From positions 85,367 to 149,366 of the forward strand of contig NMRB01000281.1 of assembly GCA_002633025.1 (NCBI GenBank): a DNA stretch of 64,000 nucleotides. Direction: 5' to 3'. Shown here in pieces: positions 12,273 through 25,068 of this stretch. The stretch is from Notospermus geniculatus. Lineage: Eukaryota; Nemertea; Pilidiophora; Heteronemertea; Lineidae. The position numbers were made by a program, and so were the translations under genes. The notes under the pieces were generated by a model. That model was not told the origin of the DNA and made no database searches. It saw only the letters and a program-made list of their open reading frames with translations. Every line of letters starts with the position of its first letter. Positions within the stretch are counted from its first letter, which is position 1.

Positions 12273-12409
12273 AAGCCGCGTTTACCTGACATCCGATATG
12301 CGATATCGCATCCGAAATTTCTCTCGACCGCTTCCGATCGCTATGGAGCGAATGCTTTATCGGATAACGTCGTATCGCATAACGGATAACGGATGTCAGG
12401 TAAACACTT
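12273..12409. mobile_element. Inverted-repeat element, GTTTACCTGACATCCG ends
   Basis: The left arm GCGTTTACCTGACATCCG pairs with CGGATGTCAGGTAAAC on the right, and the interior contains further CGATATCGCAT-type inverted motifs. The ends resemble the element at 43871-44014 (GCGTTTAGCTGACA). No clear target duplication is seen. Confidence 0.6.
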
Positions 12410-14847
12410 CAGCTGTTTGATCGAACGAAACACAAGACTGAACGACAGGCCGTCGTTTTCCTTTGTTCCCATCAACATGACTTGGCTTACAATCAGTTGG
12501 AAAGAGTTCAACGAAAGTTTATGAAGAAAGCAACGCCGCATGCGACAAAACTACATGTAGCGGGTAATCTTTAGATGGCCCTCACCGTTCCTATGACAAC
12601 TGACAAGAAATACATGCTTTTTGAGGAGTTATCCAACTTAATCTCAGGAAGGATCGTCTCGCTAATAGACCTAATCACAAATGGGACGGCCGTAAACTAA
12701 AGAGACTAATGACGTATCTTATAAATGCAGGGTGAACAACAGGCTGCGGCGTTGTTACAACAGAAGGCGCTCATACCTCGCACCATACTGTGCATAATCA
12801 CTGTGCATGTGCACCTCACTGTGCATAATCAGTCTCGCACAACCAGTGTCGCTCAGCGCAGCCTGTGTGGACACAATGCAGGCAGCGGTGCAAACGCGGA
12901 GAGGTGTGGAGTGTGGTTTGCAATGGTCACGCCGACTCGCTATACGCCTAACATCCTGGGAACCCAGGGCATTTCCACTCTGCATAGCGCGTTACAATGC
13001 CCTGGGGAAACCCACCCCGTTTCGGTGGGGAAGAGGGCTGTTCCCTCATGTGTACTCGCCAACTGGTAATTCACGAATAAACCATGCAATGCAGTGGGGG
13101 ATCGCCACTTGATGTAATGGGCAGACATCGTGCCTAGTGCTGTAACGTATGCACATATATCTGGTGTTATGAGTTACCGGGTACCAGTCTCATAGCAATG
13201 CATCTCATTCCATAATTTATGCATGCTGTCGGAATGATACCTGCCCCAAACACATGAACTGGATCATACCTTCGTGTTTTGAACCCGTCGGTACTTACCC
13301 ATTATCTAGATAATCCATGAGAACCATTTTTACGCGAAGTTAATTTAGGAATATTAAAAAATCCAGCGAGTTTGTCAGCGAATCGAGGAATGTTTGAAAC
13401 CACCATATTTGGGAGTGACCATGGCGGGATAGAAGCTTCGCTGTGATTGGTTGTATTCAGCGACAGATTTTCTGTCGCTAGTTCCACAGCGAAAAGGCGC
13501 CGATTTCAACAGGGCCTCGGACGTGCGAGCATAGGGGAGCGCGTTTTTAGAGGACCTGTTGCAAGAGGATGTACGCCTAAAGGGTAGCAAGATCTGCAAC
13601 CTTCCAGTCAGCGTCATGGTCCTTGCCATCTGTATCACACAGAATGCGTTGAGATGGTCTTATCTCCAACATCTCCAACACAGAATGAGTTAATGTCACA
13701 AGACCACACTAAGCCGCTTATGCCACAGCGAAAATTGACTTGTCACGACAGTGACGATAAATTTGTATCCAATTTTGGTATATCCCGTTGAAAATAACGA
13801 ACAAAGAAATGACAGTGTCACCACTAATGTAATTATCTGTTTGTGTATATAACCATAACTGTGATTTGTATTTATAAATATACGATTCGCGGACGACAGG
13901 ATTCAACATTTTCGCTGACAATGTGGCGAAATTATAAAAAGGGATGCATTGTTAAAGGAGAATGGTATGCTATCTCTCACTGGTATATTTTGACTGCCGA
14001 CGTAGAGGGAGCCACCTAGCGGCAGCATTAACTACAGAAAAACGTTACAAAATGTCCGTTATACAACAACGTAGTTAGCCTCTGGCGTTGGAGAGTGGCG
14101 CACGCACGGCGATGGTGGCGCCGACTGTCGAGAAAAAGAGGCAATACCGGGCTCCTTTAAGCAAAAAACACGATATTAGTTTCGGAAAGCGTAATTTTTG
14201 GAAAAAAATCGCCTCGTTGACTTTAAGGCGATTCTAAATGGCAAAGAAAATAAGTACATTTATTTCTCAAGATTATACGTCGATCCGTATTCAGGCTAGG
14301 ATCAGGCAGACGACGAACATCGAATTGTTTTGACGGCGAGGATACCCGTAGGGTCTAGTGTCTTATGAGATTTTGGAGATAATCACAAGTGAGCTCTCAA
14401 CTTAATCATTTGTTTAATTAAGGGGTCGCCTTTCCCTTTTCAAGCCTGTATTTGTGATGGAAGTAACGGTATGCGATCCCTCTCATCGAGGCAGAAGACG
14501 GCTTACGTGCACATAATACTTGTAATCTACTTAGATGAAATCGTTCGATGTTCTCCAGTCAGATATTGATAATCAGGAGAAGATTATGACAGATAATGTG
14601 AAAAACTGACGAGAACATCAAGTGACAGGTTCTCTAACGATCGTTACCATACTATTGATGTTCCCTTCATGCCTAACAAGGGTGCTGGAGTTCGTTGAGG
14701 ATGAGAGGGGATCGATTAGGCAGCCTTTTGTATACAGGGCTTTGGTCTCGCTCCACTTCATACACTTGTGTGAGGGCATGAAGAGGAGCTTACCATATCG
14801 CGTGGTGTGCTGCTGGCTTCAGATGTTCACGTCATAATGACAGATAC

Positions 14848-15244
14848 TAGAGAGGTTGCGCAACGGCCCGACTCCCACGTCAACTACCAGAATGAATTGC
14901 AGTCCGCTATGGACATCCTTAATAAAAACGATTTGATAGACGTTTTCAATCCGTCAAACACCATAAATTGAGGGCAGCAAAATTTGGCCTACATCGGAAT
15001 GCGGATAAATAATGGATATTAAAGTCGTAATCCTAGTCGTTACGACTTGAAACACGACACTGTAATATTGCCGATTTACGCGTACTTTCGATTACGACTC
15101 AAAATTATTCTGCCACAAAGTTATGGCATTTTACGATTTGCAAACTCTATCAAATAGTTTTCATCAAGGAGGTCTACAGCGGACTGCAATTCATTCTGGT
15201 AGTTGAAGCCGGAGTCGGAGTCGGAAAGCTGCGCAACCTCTCTA
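14848..15244. mobile_element. 397-bp inverted-repeat element with TA flanks
   Basis: The termini TAGAGAGGTTGCGCA and TGCGCAACCTCTCTA are inverted. Inner arms also pair (AACTACCAGAATGAATTGCA and its complement at about 15180-15205). TA occurs on both sides if GAGAGG is taken as the element end. The terminal GAGAGGTT is shared with the element at 26999-27237. Confidence 0.65.
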
Positions 15245-16941
15245 ATGTCATCAAAGTCTGATCCAACTGCATCTATCTACCATTTGTCTCTGAGATTAAT
15301 TATCAAAGAACTGAACGTCGCGTTGCCCTGTCCACGTTCCCAGCCTCAGGTTTGAGATTAATTCGATTAATTACGATACTTTCTTGCCAAGAAATAATAA
15401 TTACCGGAGCCAAGTGAGTGGTAATTAGTAAAGGACACAAACTCCTTCAAGGGAAAAACGGCAACAAACAAGATTGGCTCCTGGCGATTCTTATAAAGAG
15501 CCAACAAAAGCCATCGACTACATGTAGTTTGTCAAGATTTTTCTCATCTTCTCTACAGACGGAATAAACACAGTGCAATCAAGATGAAGGGCAGCATCAG
15601 AAGGAAAGAACACTGGGTTTCTTCCATTCAGATCGAACCCTAGGCCTATTTTACAGCGGCTAGCTCTGATTTACACTACCTATGTCGAGGTTGAGTTCTT
15701 ACTTCTGAAGAAGACTACATGTAGTTACTTCTGACGAAGACAATATTCAAGATTGCTTCGGTTGGAACCAAACGACTGTCGGAATTTCAATTCATCCACT
15801 GTCCATTTCATTGAAGTACACAACAGTTGCTGATGTGATATAACATACTCATCCACAGTGGTGTGGAGATTCATCGATACAAAACTCGACAAGTGTTTTT
15901 TGTGTGCCACGCTGTCAACTAAAGTACACTCACACCAAGTACCTTATGAAAAAGATACCGATTAAAATCTGGCCTTGTTTTGGAATAATTCTCTGTATTT
16001 ATCGTCAATTTGGAGAAATACAATGATTTCTGTGTGGTTAAAGTCACCGTGGATCACATCCGGGTCTTCTCACCAACTGCGTATCTCTATATTTGTCGAT
16101 GATTATTTGTCACAATTATAGGTTTTTGGTGCAGATAGTTTAGAACGTTGAACTCGCGTCCGGGAGAGCAAGGTTCGATTTCGGTCAATTTGCTGCTTTG
16201 ACCTTGTATACGCTGGTCAGAAAAGGGCCGTACCTTGACTTCCCGATGAAGGTGCAAATCCTTTGTTCTTCAACGAGTGAACGATATAGGGAGTCCATAG
16301 CAAACAATAGATTTGCGTCGGTATCCTGAATCAGGGCACCGGGAGAGAGTGGGACTATGATGTAAAGCGCTTTACGGCCGTAGTAAACAAGGCAACCTTT
16401 CTTCCTTTCCACAAATTGCTAGTATAAAGAGCAAGAAACGTTGTCTCTTGTGCTGCTGGCTACTGAATTGCATTTGAGAGCTTCGTACCACCTTGTTGAC
16501 CTTCATGTCCGTCAACTGACCACATCAAGTCCTCACCCACGTTAAAATAAACAAGTAAATGGGAGGGGTTTTTATAATGCGCTTCTCAAAGCGCTTTACA
16601 TTATTGCCCCAGTCTCTCTAGAAACCTTTCTGGGGAACCCAAGGAGCAGCTCATATGTTTGGAAGCAGAGCGGCGGAAAATAGCAAAAGATTTGACGCAT
16701 CACGCAGCGTGAAACTGAGTACAGCACAGAGAATGATGCAATTCGGCCGGGATCCAACCCGCGGCCTATCGATCACGAGTCCGCCGATAATAGCATTGAC
16801 CCATTTTATGCAATCACCTCGGATTCACCGCACCGAGCGGGCCAAATAAACTCTTCAACTCTTGGTGATAACAACATTGATAATCGAAATCTCTACGACA
16901 TTCTGTCTTTATTGTAGGCCTACAGCTGAAACTTTTTAAAG

Positions 16942-19900
16942 ATGATCTCAACGAGGAGCCATTTGCTACGATGCACTCATCGGGTTTTGGGATGTCATCC
17001 CAAACTCGTAGGAGCAACCAGTTCAAGATTTCTCATTCCAACGGGAGTAGCCTTCCATTCGGATGCTGGTCAACAACAAGATTATTTGCCAGGATTCCAC
17101 AAATCATCTCTTGACGAAGCCAAAGAGATGGTAGCGTCCCTGGAACTCGGTCTTGTGGACTATCACAATGTTTTCGCTTCCAAATCGTTGACCGACCTCA
17201 TCAGAGCCATTAGTGTCCTCAGGATCTGTTCTTTAGATGTCTTCGTCAACAACGCCCTGAAGGTTGGTTCATCCCCCCTCATTGCATCATCCCCCCCCCC
17301 AAAATACGCTATGGAAGTCATTGGTCATCAAAGGATTTCATTCGATGGCAAAATTCTGCACCTTCCCTTTCCATCAAACCTAGCTCAGCTTTGCATCGGT
17401 CCACATTTAGAATACTCATTTCCCCTCAAAATCTGGAAAACGGCCCAACACCTTCAGCCACCAAGCTTTCGAGTGAAATCTGACACCATCTTGATTCAAC
17501 TGACGACCCTCTGGATCTTTGATCAAGCGTTTCGGATGCTATTTGGTGTTTTACTTCGCGGTTATGATTCTACCCGCAGATGTACACAACATCCCGAAAG
17601 ATATTTGGTAAGCGGCTTGTGGACGCGATGACCAGACACACCTTCTACAAGCAGTTTGTTGGCGGTGAGGATGCCGAGTCTTTGGAACGAACGATTGCGA
17701 ATCTTCAAGAGACTGGTATCGGGACCATTCTCGCTGTGCCTATGGAAGATGATAGGAAGGAGAATGGGGAAGGTTCAGGAGACAGGTAGGCCAAGCGAGG
17801 GACGGCACTAGGGCCTGCGATCAAAGCCTTATCAGGCGTTATCTCTGTCCTGGCGTTATCTTCTATTAGGCCACACTTTTTTTATTCTTTGGTTTACGGG
17901 CCCGCCGACGTGGCAAAATGCCATTCCGAAAAAAAAATAAAATTGGGAAAATCAGTTTCTTTTATTGCCTCCGAACTTCAAATGAAGTCTTCTAAGAAAA
18001 AAACTAATAAATGGAGTTGTTTTTATTCCCGCCGACCTTGATTTCAGCTGTCACGACTGCTAAAATAAATAAAACCAAACTGACGTACGCCTATTTCCTG
18101 GCAGCGAGGACGGAAAGAAGCAGAAAAGAGGCATTTGTCAAGAATTTTTTGGTTTTTTATTTCCTCCGAGTTGTCTTACTTGTCATTCAAAAGGTGAAAA
18201 TGAAAAAACTGAACTGAACCAAAGTTTTTTTTTATTTTTATTCCGTCCTCCGTACCTGGGCTCAAAATCTTTGTGCCCGTAAACCAAAGAATATAATAAC
18301 CGTGGCCTTAACGCCAAGCGAATTCAGGCGATGGTTCGAACACCCAGCCCAGAAATCTGGCTGTGCTGAGATTGGCTGATATGCCTTGTAATGTAAGGCC
18401 CAATTGATTTGCTGGAGGCCACATATAGCTGGGTCAGCTGACCTAAAATGGCACTCACTCGCTGCATTGATTGGCTGTGCCTTGTCACGTGACAGGCAAC
18501 GCCCGTTTGATTTGCTGGGCGCCACATGTTGGTTCGTCAGCTGACCTAAAATGGCAGTTGCTCTTTACAGAATTTTTTCACAATCGTGTACTGTTTGTCT
18601 TCACGGTGAGCGCGGACTTACGGGTTCGATTCCCGGCCGAGTCGCAACTTTGTTGTCTCAACTGATCTGAAAGGATCAAGTGATGCGCTGAATGAGCTGC
18701 TCCTGGAGTTCGCCAGAAGGTTTCTGGAGAGACTGGGCCGATAATGTGAACGTTTTGAGACTGTATGAAAGCACTGAAGCTTCATAATTGTTATCATAGA
18801 GAGTTTTCGGAACGTCGCCAACTATTTTTTCCTTCTTCACAACATTTGTTCAAATTGAATCGCTTGTAACCTTGTTTTGGTGCGACCAGATTACGTTTGA
18901 TTATTTGACACAATCTCCTCAATTATAGCAGGTCATGATGATCGCTGGCACCGAAACAAAATTGATATTATCCCAATTGCCCATCGCATGATTTTAATTA
19001 TAAATTCCTGTTCAAACCGGTTCTGAGCTGTGTTGTTTTTCTTGGAATCTTGGACTGGTACTCTAACCTGCACCATAACACCACGGGGGATGCTGGGTCG
19101 ACTCAATTTTCTCAATTCTGTATGAAAAGATGAGAATTGTTTGGAGGATGGTAGGCCTACCGATCACCAAATGCTTTCCGCTGGTCGTCAGCAAGGATAA
19201 TTTTGGGCCACAAACCAATCACTAAAACATATTTACGCTGAGGGCTGAGAAGCTTGAGCTCCTGTTTCATAAATGACGCTCAGGTGTGGTCAATACAGTT
19301 CCTCAGTCAGGTGTAACGTCTGTCTGTGTTTCTATTGCCCGGTGTTCCCCGCAGTGTTTGGCGAAACGCTTAAAACAGTTTGGCCGTTTTGTGTATGATT
19401 TTGTCCCATTGTCAAGCCGTGACTTCTTCCTTCAGTTCATTGTAGGGGAGCATCGGCAGATGGGGAACATCTATAGTTGTACACCAAAATTACCATTTCC
19501 CAAGCTCCTTTAGTTAGTGCTACCAATAACATATCATTACGAACCAAACAAAACTTTTTTTAGCAGAGATTAATGAAGACGAAATTATTAGGCAGTCAGT
19601 GCGTTCGTGTCATAATTGAAATAGAGAGATTAACTCCGTTACAACAAGCATGAGAACGATAAACCGTCCGAAATATCAATTATGAAATTGCAATAATAAA
19701 TAACCTCAATATCCTGGAATGCAAGATTAGGTTACCCAAGAATAATAATTCACTTTAAAAAATGTCATATTTTATATTGCGCCATTCGTTTTTTCAGAAC
19801 ATTATGGTATGATGAAAATCGCGACACTATATTTCGCTGTGTCAAATTTGCCCACGAGTTCCAACGTGACTTTCCGATGTACCAGCTCAAGGTGACAGCC

Positions 19901-22900
19901 CTGATGCCCGGGGATATCGTGGTAAGACACAATTTGTCGACTCAACGGTGCATGGCCAAACTCCAGTTTAAATTGGCTATCAGATCAGCTTATAGGAGTG
20001 TGAAACTCATCTACCAGCATCATAGAGGTACATCGTATGGACTTCAGGCGCGATGGAAAGGGGTGTGGCGGCTTTTTCTCATGGCACCGTCCTTCTCTCT
20101 TAACGTTCTGAGATACGATCTTGTTTCAGACCAAAGTGACCCAGATTCTCAAGACCAAGTCACCTGATACAATCCCCATCGAATCAGTAGCGAAAACAAT
20201 ATCCTCAGGAGAAATGGTAAGATGTCCTAACTCGGCATCAGGGAGCTTCATAGACTGGTCCCCTGTCCTCGAGCCCTCCGCTACGACGTCTCGAGGATTG
20301 GGGACCAGTCTGGAATCTTCATTCAATAGACTGGCCCCCTGCTTTCGAAGCGCTCCGCAATATATTAGCGGACGTCGAGGACAGGGGACCAGGGTTGGAT
20401 CTTCATTCAACCATGGAGGTAGTATTGAGAAGGAGCGAACACGGACCCCACATCAAACAGTACAATCATCGTTCCGCTGTTTGCTAAAGTGATTAGGGGG
20501 ACAATAGGCTAATAACGCCGCACGATGGTCGGAAAAAGCCGATCTAATCTTCGGTAATTTCCGTGTGCAGTCAGCACTTCCCTTGTACAATGGTCAGAGT
20601 CCAAACAATAGAAGGGAACAATGGCAGTGGACGTTGCCTACGCACGAAAACTGAAAAATTCATCGTTTTCATCGCGTCAAAAACAGCACCTCGCAGCATC
20701 TCGCACTGAAACGACCACCCGTATATGTTACCTGAACTAATCATCTTTTAAACTATCATAACGCAATCCTCTTCAAACTTTTCAGATGCGAAGAATCTCA
20801 TTATCATTATCATTATCATGTTTACCTTAAAACGTAGATATCTTTATTGGAAATTGGTCTTTTTCGATGATTTTTTCACTAAAATACAGCGGAGAGTTTA
20901 CCAAATTGAGTTGTCTTCGAAATAGCCGGTTATCTAATTCCCAACGTGGAGAAAAACGCAAGAATATGATTGGGTCGACGCGATATCAATTATAGATGGC
21001 GCTGCACTTTGAGAGTTGTGCGGAATTCATGATTGCCTTCAAGGAGCTCAGCGTGCGTACCGGACAATAGGCGGGAACAAAGGCAAACAATGGGGGCGTG
21101 GAATTGTGGTCACAGCGATTAGGGCCGTGCTCGCTCCTTCTCAATACTACCTCCATGATTCAACTTGGCCGGAGAACCATTTTGTCCCCCTGATCATTTC
21201 ATGACAGTTTTTACGAATTCAGCTTGCATCCCTCATTAGTTCGCTGACATGACCCACGCCCTGATAAAAACAACCCTGCAATCTCAAGGACCAGGAACCC
21301 ACACACGAGGGGCTCTGATAAGACTCAGTAATAAATGTCCTTGGGTGTTTTATGAACTGAGGAATCGTGAGGGGCTAACTCTGAACTCCTGGCATTCAGT
21401 ATCATTAAGTTTGTAATTGATGAAAGTGGTTGATATTATCAATCTATGGGCCTAAACTTATCGACCCATATTATTCTGTTACTAGAAATTACAACTGACA
21501 TTTGATGAAGTTGGCTGTGATTCAAGATTTAGTACATCATCTCGTATATTGATGACTTTGACATATTTCCCAAGCCCATAAATCGTGTCACACTTATGAA
21601 ATGTAGTACTTTCATCAATCAAATTCATTCATGTGACGTCACACCAGTTTAATCAACGAATGATTGTGATTGGTTATTCCAGGTCTCGTACCCCGGGCTA
21701 TCGGCCAATGAAAACGACGAATTTCACCACGGCCTGGTGCGACTTGGAGAAATCGGTCAGGTATGTTCCCATGACTGCCAAGCTGAGAACAAACACTGGG
21801 AATGTCACGATCGACAGTCGTCAATGTCATGAACGAGGCGCCGAAGTTCATTAGTTTAATCCGCTTTCCAAGTCTTTGTTGTGAAATTGTGATAGATTGG
21901 CCGTCACACGAGGTGACCACTTGCCAAATTCTCGATTTATTCATAATTCACAGGCATTGACTTTGTCTCAGTCGATGGAGGCTGTTCATTCGAACACACC
22001 AATATAATAAGCCGGAGAAATGAGTTTGTCATATTGTATATCAGCCACATGTAATCCGTGGCGATACCAACATCAACTGAATTATTTACGGACGTCCGTT
22101 TGGGATAGAATGATTTGTCTCAAGCCGACATGAGGCCACCAAAACAAATCAATGTCTCAGGACACGCAGCGAATACTTGAGGCCGATACGGAGGGGCCAA
22201 AGAGTTAAGGCGGTGACAGACTGGCGTGTAAGCAACGCGTCGGGAAAGCGTTCAACCAGTCAGGGATGCGATAACACAGATCGAAACACCCACCGAAGAA
22301 TCTGATTGGCGGAACGTCTGCATGACGCGTCGCGTACGTGCCAGTCTGTCACTGGCTTTAAGGCTGATTCATACTCCGTCCGGATTTTGCGCCGACTATG
22401 ATCAATTTCACTGCGTGTGCACATTCACGTCGTGGAAACCTGCGATCAGTTTCATGCGCTTGACGGTCCGCATGCGAGTATGAATCAGCCCTTATTGTTC
22501 GTTCGCGTACATCACCGCGCTGCTTCACGTGAGTGCGAGTTGGCTCTCAATGGGCTAGTCACCATTATTGGTTTTCTTACGACTTTACGCTGAGAACAAT
22601 GATACCATAGACTGTCCACAGTTTTCTATGGTTACCAGAAGTTAAGAGTGCGAATGATGTACCGGTGGAAACAAGTTGATTTTAGGGACAGTATTGTACC
22701 TGAATCCGAAATGTTGGATCTAAATCATGGCGTTTCCATTTCAGCAAACCTACGACACCATGATGGAAGACTTCAATAAAGCCAAGGCCCACGGTGTTGG
22801 GTTCGGTGTAAAACTGGTACGAGGGGCCTACATGTATAAGGAACGTTCCCTGGCAGAAAGTGGCGGCTATCCCTCCCCAGTTCACGACACTTACGAAGAC

Positions 22901-25068
22901 ACGTGCGCCATGTACAACAAGACCCTGGACAAACTTTTACAGCTGATAAAGGCAAGATCGCCACCGGCCAACATGATTATTGCCAGCCACAATGAGGAAT
23001 CCGTGACATTTGCCGTCAAAAGGTGAGAAAAGACTGTTCTTTTTCAGTTGATGTAATCAACAACTTCTGCTATTATCCAAAGATAGACGTCATGACTGAT
23101 CCTGACTTGTTTTTCGGACACTGTATAGTTCTTTTGTGTTCGTTTATAGCATTAGTGATGATTTGATTTCTTTCTTGATTCGCCGCTTCATCCATCCTCC
23201 GAATGAAAACGGAAGATGTCTTCGTTATCTGAATAGAATAATAATATGCTATTATCACAAGAAGATCTAAGAAGCTAACAGGATCGTAAACCAACTGAAT
23301 CGCATCTGCTGGTGCAGTTAGTTCAATAAATACATAAATAGTAAAATCGGCTTTGGCAGTTTTCTTCGCATCCTGATTCGCAAGGAAGTATGAAGCTGCC
23401 TTTAGTTGTTAGGAAACCATTAGTGAATTGCCCATAGAGAGCCAGGTCGTCAGGAAACCGATAGTAGTGAATTGCCCAAGAGAGCAAACCGATAGTAGTG
23501 AATTGCCCAAGAGAGCCAGGTCGTCAGGAAACCGATAGTAGTGAATTGCCCATAGAGAGCCAGGTCGTAAGGAAACCGATAGTAGTGAATTGCCCANTAT
23601 AGCATTAGTGATGATTTGATTTCTTTCTTGATTCGCCGCTTCATCCATCCTCCGAATGAAAACGGAAGATGTCTTCGTTATCTGAATAGAATAATAATAT
23701 GCTATTATCACAAGAAGATCTAAGAAGCTAACAGGATCGTAAACCAACTGAATCGCATCTGCTGGTGCAGTTAGTTCAATAAATACATAAATAGTAAAAT
23801 CGGCTTTGGCAGTTTTCTTCGCATCCTGATTCGCAAGGAAGTATGAAGCTGCCTTTAGTCGTAAGAAAACCAAGAGTAGTGAATTGCCCATAGAGAGCCA
23901 GGCTCTCTCCGTAGGCAATTCACTACTATTGGTTTCCTTACGACAACTCGCAAGAGAAAGTTCTCACGTGGGGGACCTTGCACGGTACCGCCTGGTCTAA
24001 AAGTGGTTTATTGAAAAGCTGATAGCCAGCTCTGCGAAGTGTAGCCCTACTTCCGCTAACGAACACATGTTGTGTTTTTTATCACCAGCAATATGATCAT
24101 CCCAGACTCCACCTATCATTCAGTATACATCATCGCTTCGCAATGATTGAGCTCTGCGATAAGTTCATGATTCCCTGGCAGGAAGTATTAATTTCCGGCC
24201 GCCATCAGGATATTGTCGTACGTACTCATGTAGACGGTTATAAAGATCATTTTTAGATGTCTGTCTGTGATCATCGGGCGCAGCAGGATTAAATAATTGA
24301 TTCGACGGATCTCACAAATCGTCTCACACATTGGATTCAGCTTTGATTTTCTTTTCCAAGACAGGATATAAACAAGGTTTTGTAAGATTCAACATTGACA
24401 CTAAACTTGTTTTGTTACAGGATGAATGAACTAGGACTGGACCCACGGGCTGGCGAAGTGTTTTTCGGGCAGTTGTTCGGAATGTCAGACCAAATCACCT
24501 ACCCTCTTGGTAAGTTTAGGAGATATTCCGTCCGCCAATAAGGATAATAATTACTCTGCCATGCCCATCCTGAAGCGTGCCGAGTTAGATGTAAACGTAC
24601 CCGTTTGGAAGTGCCCATTGGATCCTGGACTTTCTCGCGCCTTGCCTGAAGGCGTCATAATCGCATTTTATGGAACACGCTCAAACTATCAAAGTCGGCA
24701 CAAGTCATAATTTCGTGAATTTTTCCTTGGCATCCGCTATGCCATTAAGAGCCTTTTTATCGGAATCAAAACCTGTTTGTCTGAAACCCTCGCCATCAGA
24801 GAGAGTTGAATGCCAGGAAAGCCCATCGTTTTATGAAGCACAAAGCTAATATCACTCTCGCTTCTCTAATGGTTCGTCATTATTTCCAGGCCAGGCGAAG
24901 TATTTGGTGTACAAGTCACTTCCGTACGGAAGCATTGATGATACCATCCCGTACCTGGTCAGACGAGCCCAAGAGAACCGGTCAGTGATGGCAGGAGTGA
25001 GAAGAGAACTCGGTGTCCTACAAACAGCAACCAAGAACAGGATCAAATCACGATTTCGATCAACTTGA
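16942..25068 (+). CDS. PRODH2: Proline/hydroxyproline dehydrogenase (PRODH2-like), eight exons seen
   Basis: The exons are 16942-17262, 17580-17785, 19798-19921, 20130-20216, 21683-21760, 22745-23022, 24421-24509 and 24890-25068 (TGA). All have GT-AG borders with consistent phases, and the joined length is 453 residues. The basic, Ser-rich start suggests a mitochondrial presequence. Family motifs are TFYKQFVGGE and AVPMEDD (exon 2), YQLKVTAL (exon 3), GVKLVRGAYMYKER and IIASHNEES (exon 6), FFGQLFGMSDQ (exon 7), and VYKSLPYGS with RRAQENRSV (exon 8). The tail is closer to hydroxyproline dehydrogenase (PRODH2) than to PRODH. The enzyme oxidises (hydroxy)proline to a pyrroline carboxylate with FAD in mitochondria. 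About 45 residues expected between exons 5 and 6, including the VDAE strand with the substrate-site Asp, were not found, although the frame is kept without them. Confidence 0.87.
17869..18307. mobile_element. 439-bp inverted-repeat element, TTA duplication, in PRODH2 intron 2
   Basis: The ends GGCCAC and GTGGCC are flanked by TTA at 17866-17868 and 18308-18310. Just inside, ATTCTTTGGTTTACGGGC pairs with GCCCGTAAACCAAAGAAT. The interior has several T-rich runs. The 3-bp TTA target points to the PIF/Harbinger type. Confidence 0.75.
20251..20410. repeat. Two tandem hairpin units in PRODH2 intron 4
   Basis: Two units start with TAGACTGG (20251 and 20327), and both end near the shared GGATCTTCATTCA/GAATCTTCATTCA. 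Each unit folds on itself (AGACTGGTCCCCTGTCCTCG against CGAGGATTGGGGACCAGTCT in the first). They begin 35 bp after the exon 4 donor. Confidence 0.55.
22208..22357. mobile_element. MITE-like element in PRODH2 intron, TTA duplication
   Basis: The ends AGGCGGTGACAGACTGGC and GCCAGTCTGTCACTGGCT are inverted. TTA is present at 22205-22207 and 22358-22360. It lies directly next to a second element that uses the same right-hand TTA. Confidence 0.75.
22361..22491. mobile_element. Second MITE-like element abutting the first, TTA duplication
   Basis: The ends AGGCTGATTCATACTC and GAGTATGAATCAGCCC are inverted. It is flanked by TTA at 22358-22360 and 22492-22494, giving the order TTA-element-TTA-element-TTA. 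Confidence 0.75.
23147..23950. repeat. Duplicated segment and about 40-bp tandem repeats in PRODH2 intron
   Basis: About 260 bp at 23147-23405 recur almost without change at 23598-23860. Between them lie about five units of roughly 33-44 bp built on AAACCGATAGTAGTGAATTG. The second copy begins right after a single N (23597). The right end (23863-23945) is an inverted repeat of the same unit (GTCGTAAGAAAACC against GGTTTCCTTACGAC). This may be a MITE with expanded ends, or a local assembly duplication. Confidence 0.65.

Larger units (their letters stand above)
10208..16941. other. Intergenic between GPCR and PRODH2 genes
   Basis: No gene is recognised. Contents are a perfect 182-bp palindrome (10626-10807), a G/C-run-rich repeat-like stretch (11170-11340), an inverted-repeat element (12273-12409), and a 397-bp inverted-repeat element (14848-15244). 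The stretch should also hold the untranslated first exon and promoter of the GPCR gene, but I cannot locate them. Confidence 0.6.

Noticed and set aside
14622-14837. Open frame with a hydrophobic start resembling a signal peptide
   Set aside because: It begins at GTG, not ATG, and no splice site or second exon supports it.
18601-18650. tRNA-like 3' end (GGGTTCGATTCCCGG followed by CCGAGTCGCA)
   Set aside because: The T arm is good, but no matching 5' acceptor strand, D arm or anticodon arm is present. At most it is a tRNA-derived fragment.
23413-23596. CRISPR-like regularly spaced repeats
   Set aside because: The units are directly adjacent without unique spacers and lie in a eukaryotic intron. 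This is a tandem repeat.
23409-23918. Minus-strand open frame of 169 codons
   Set aside because: It runs through tandem repeats and an N, and the coding-like part is the duplicated segment only. No domain is recognised.
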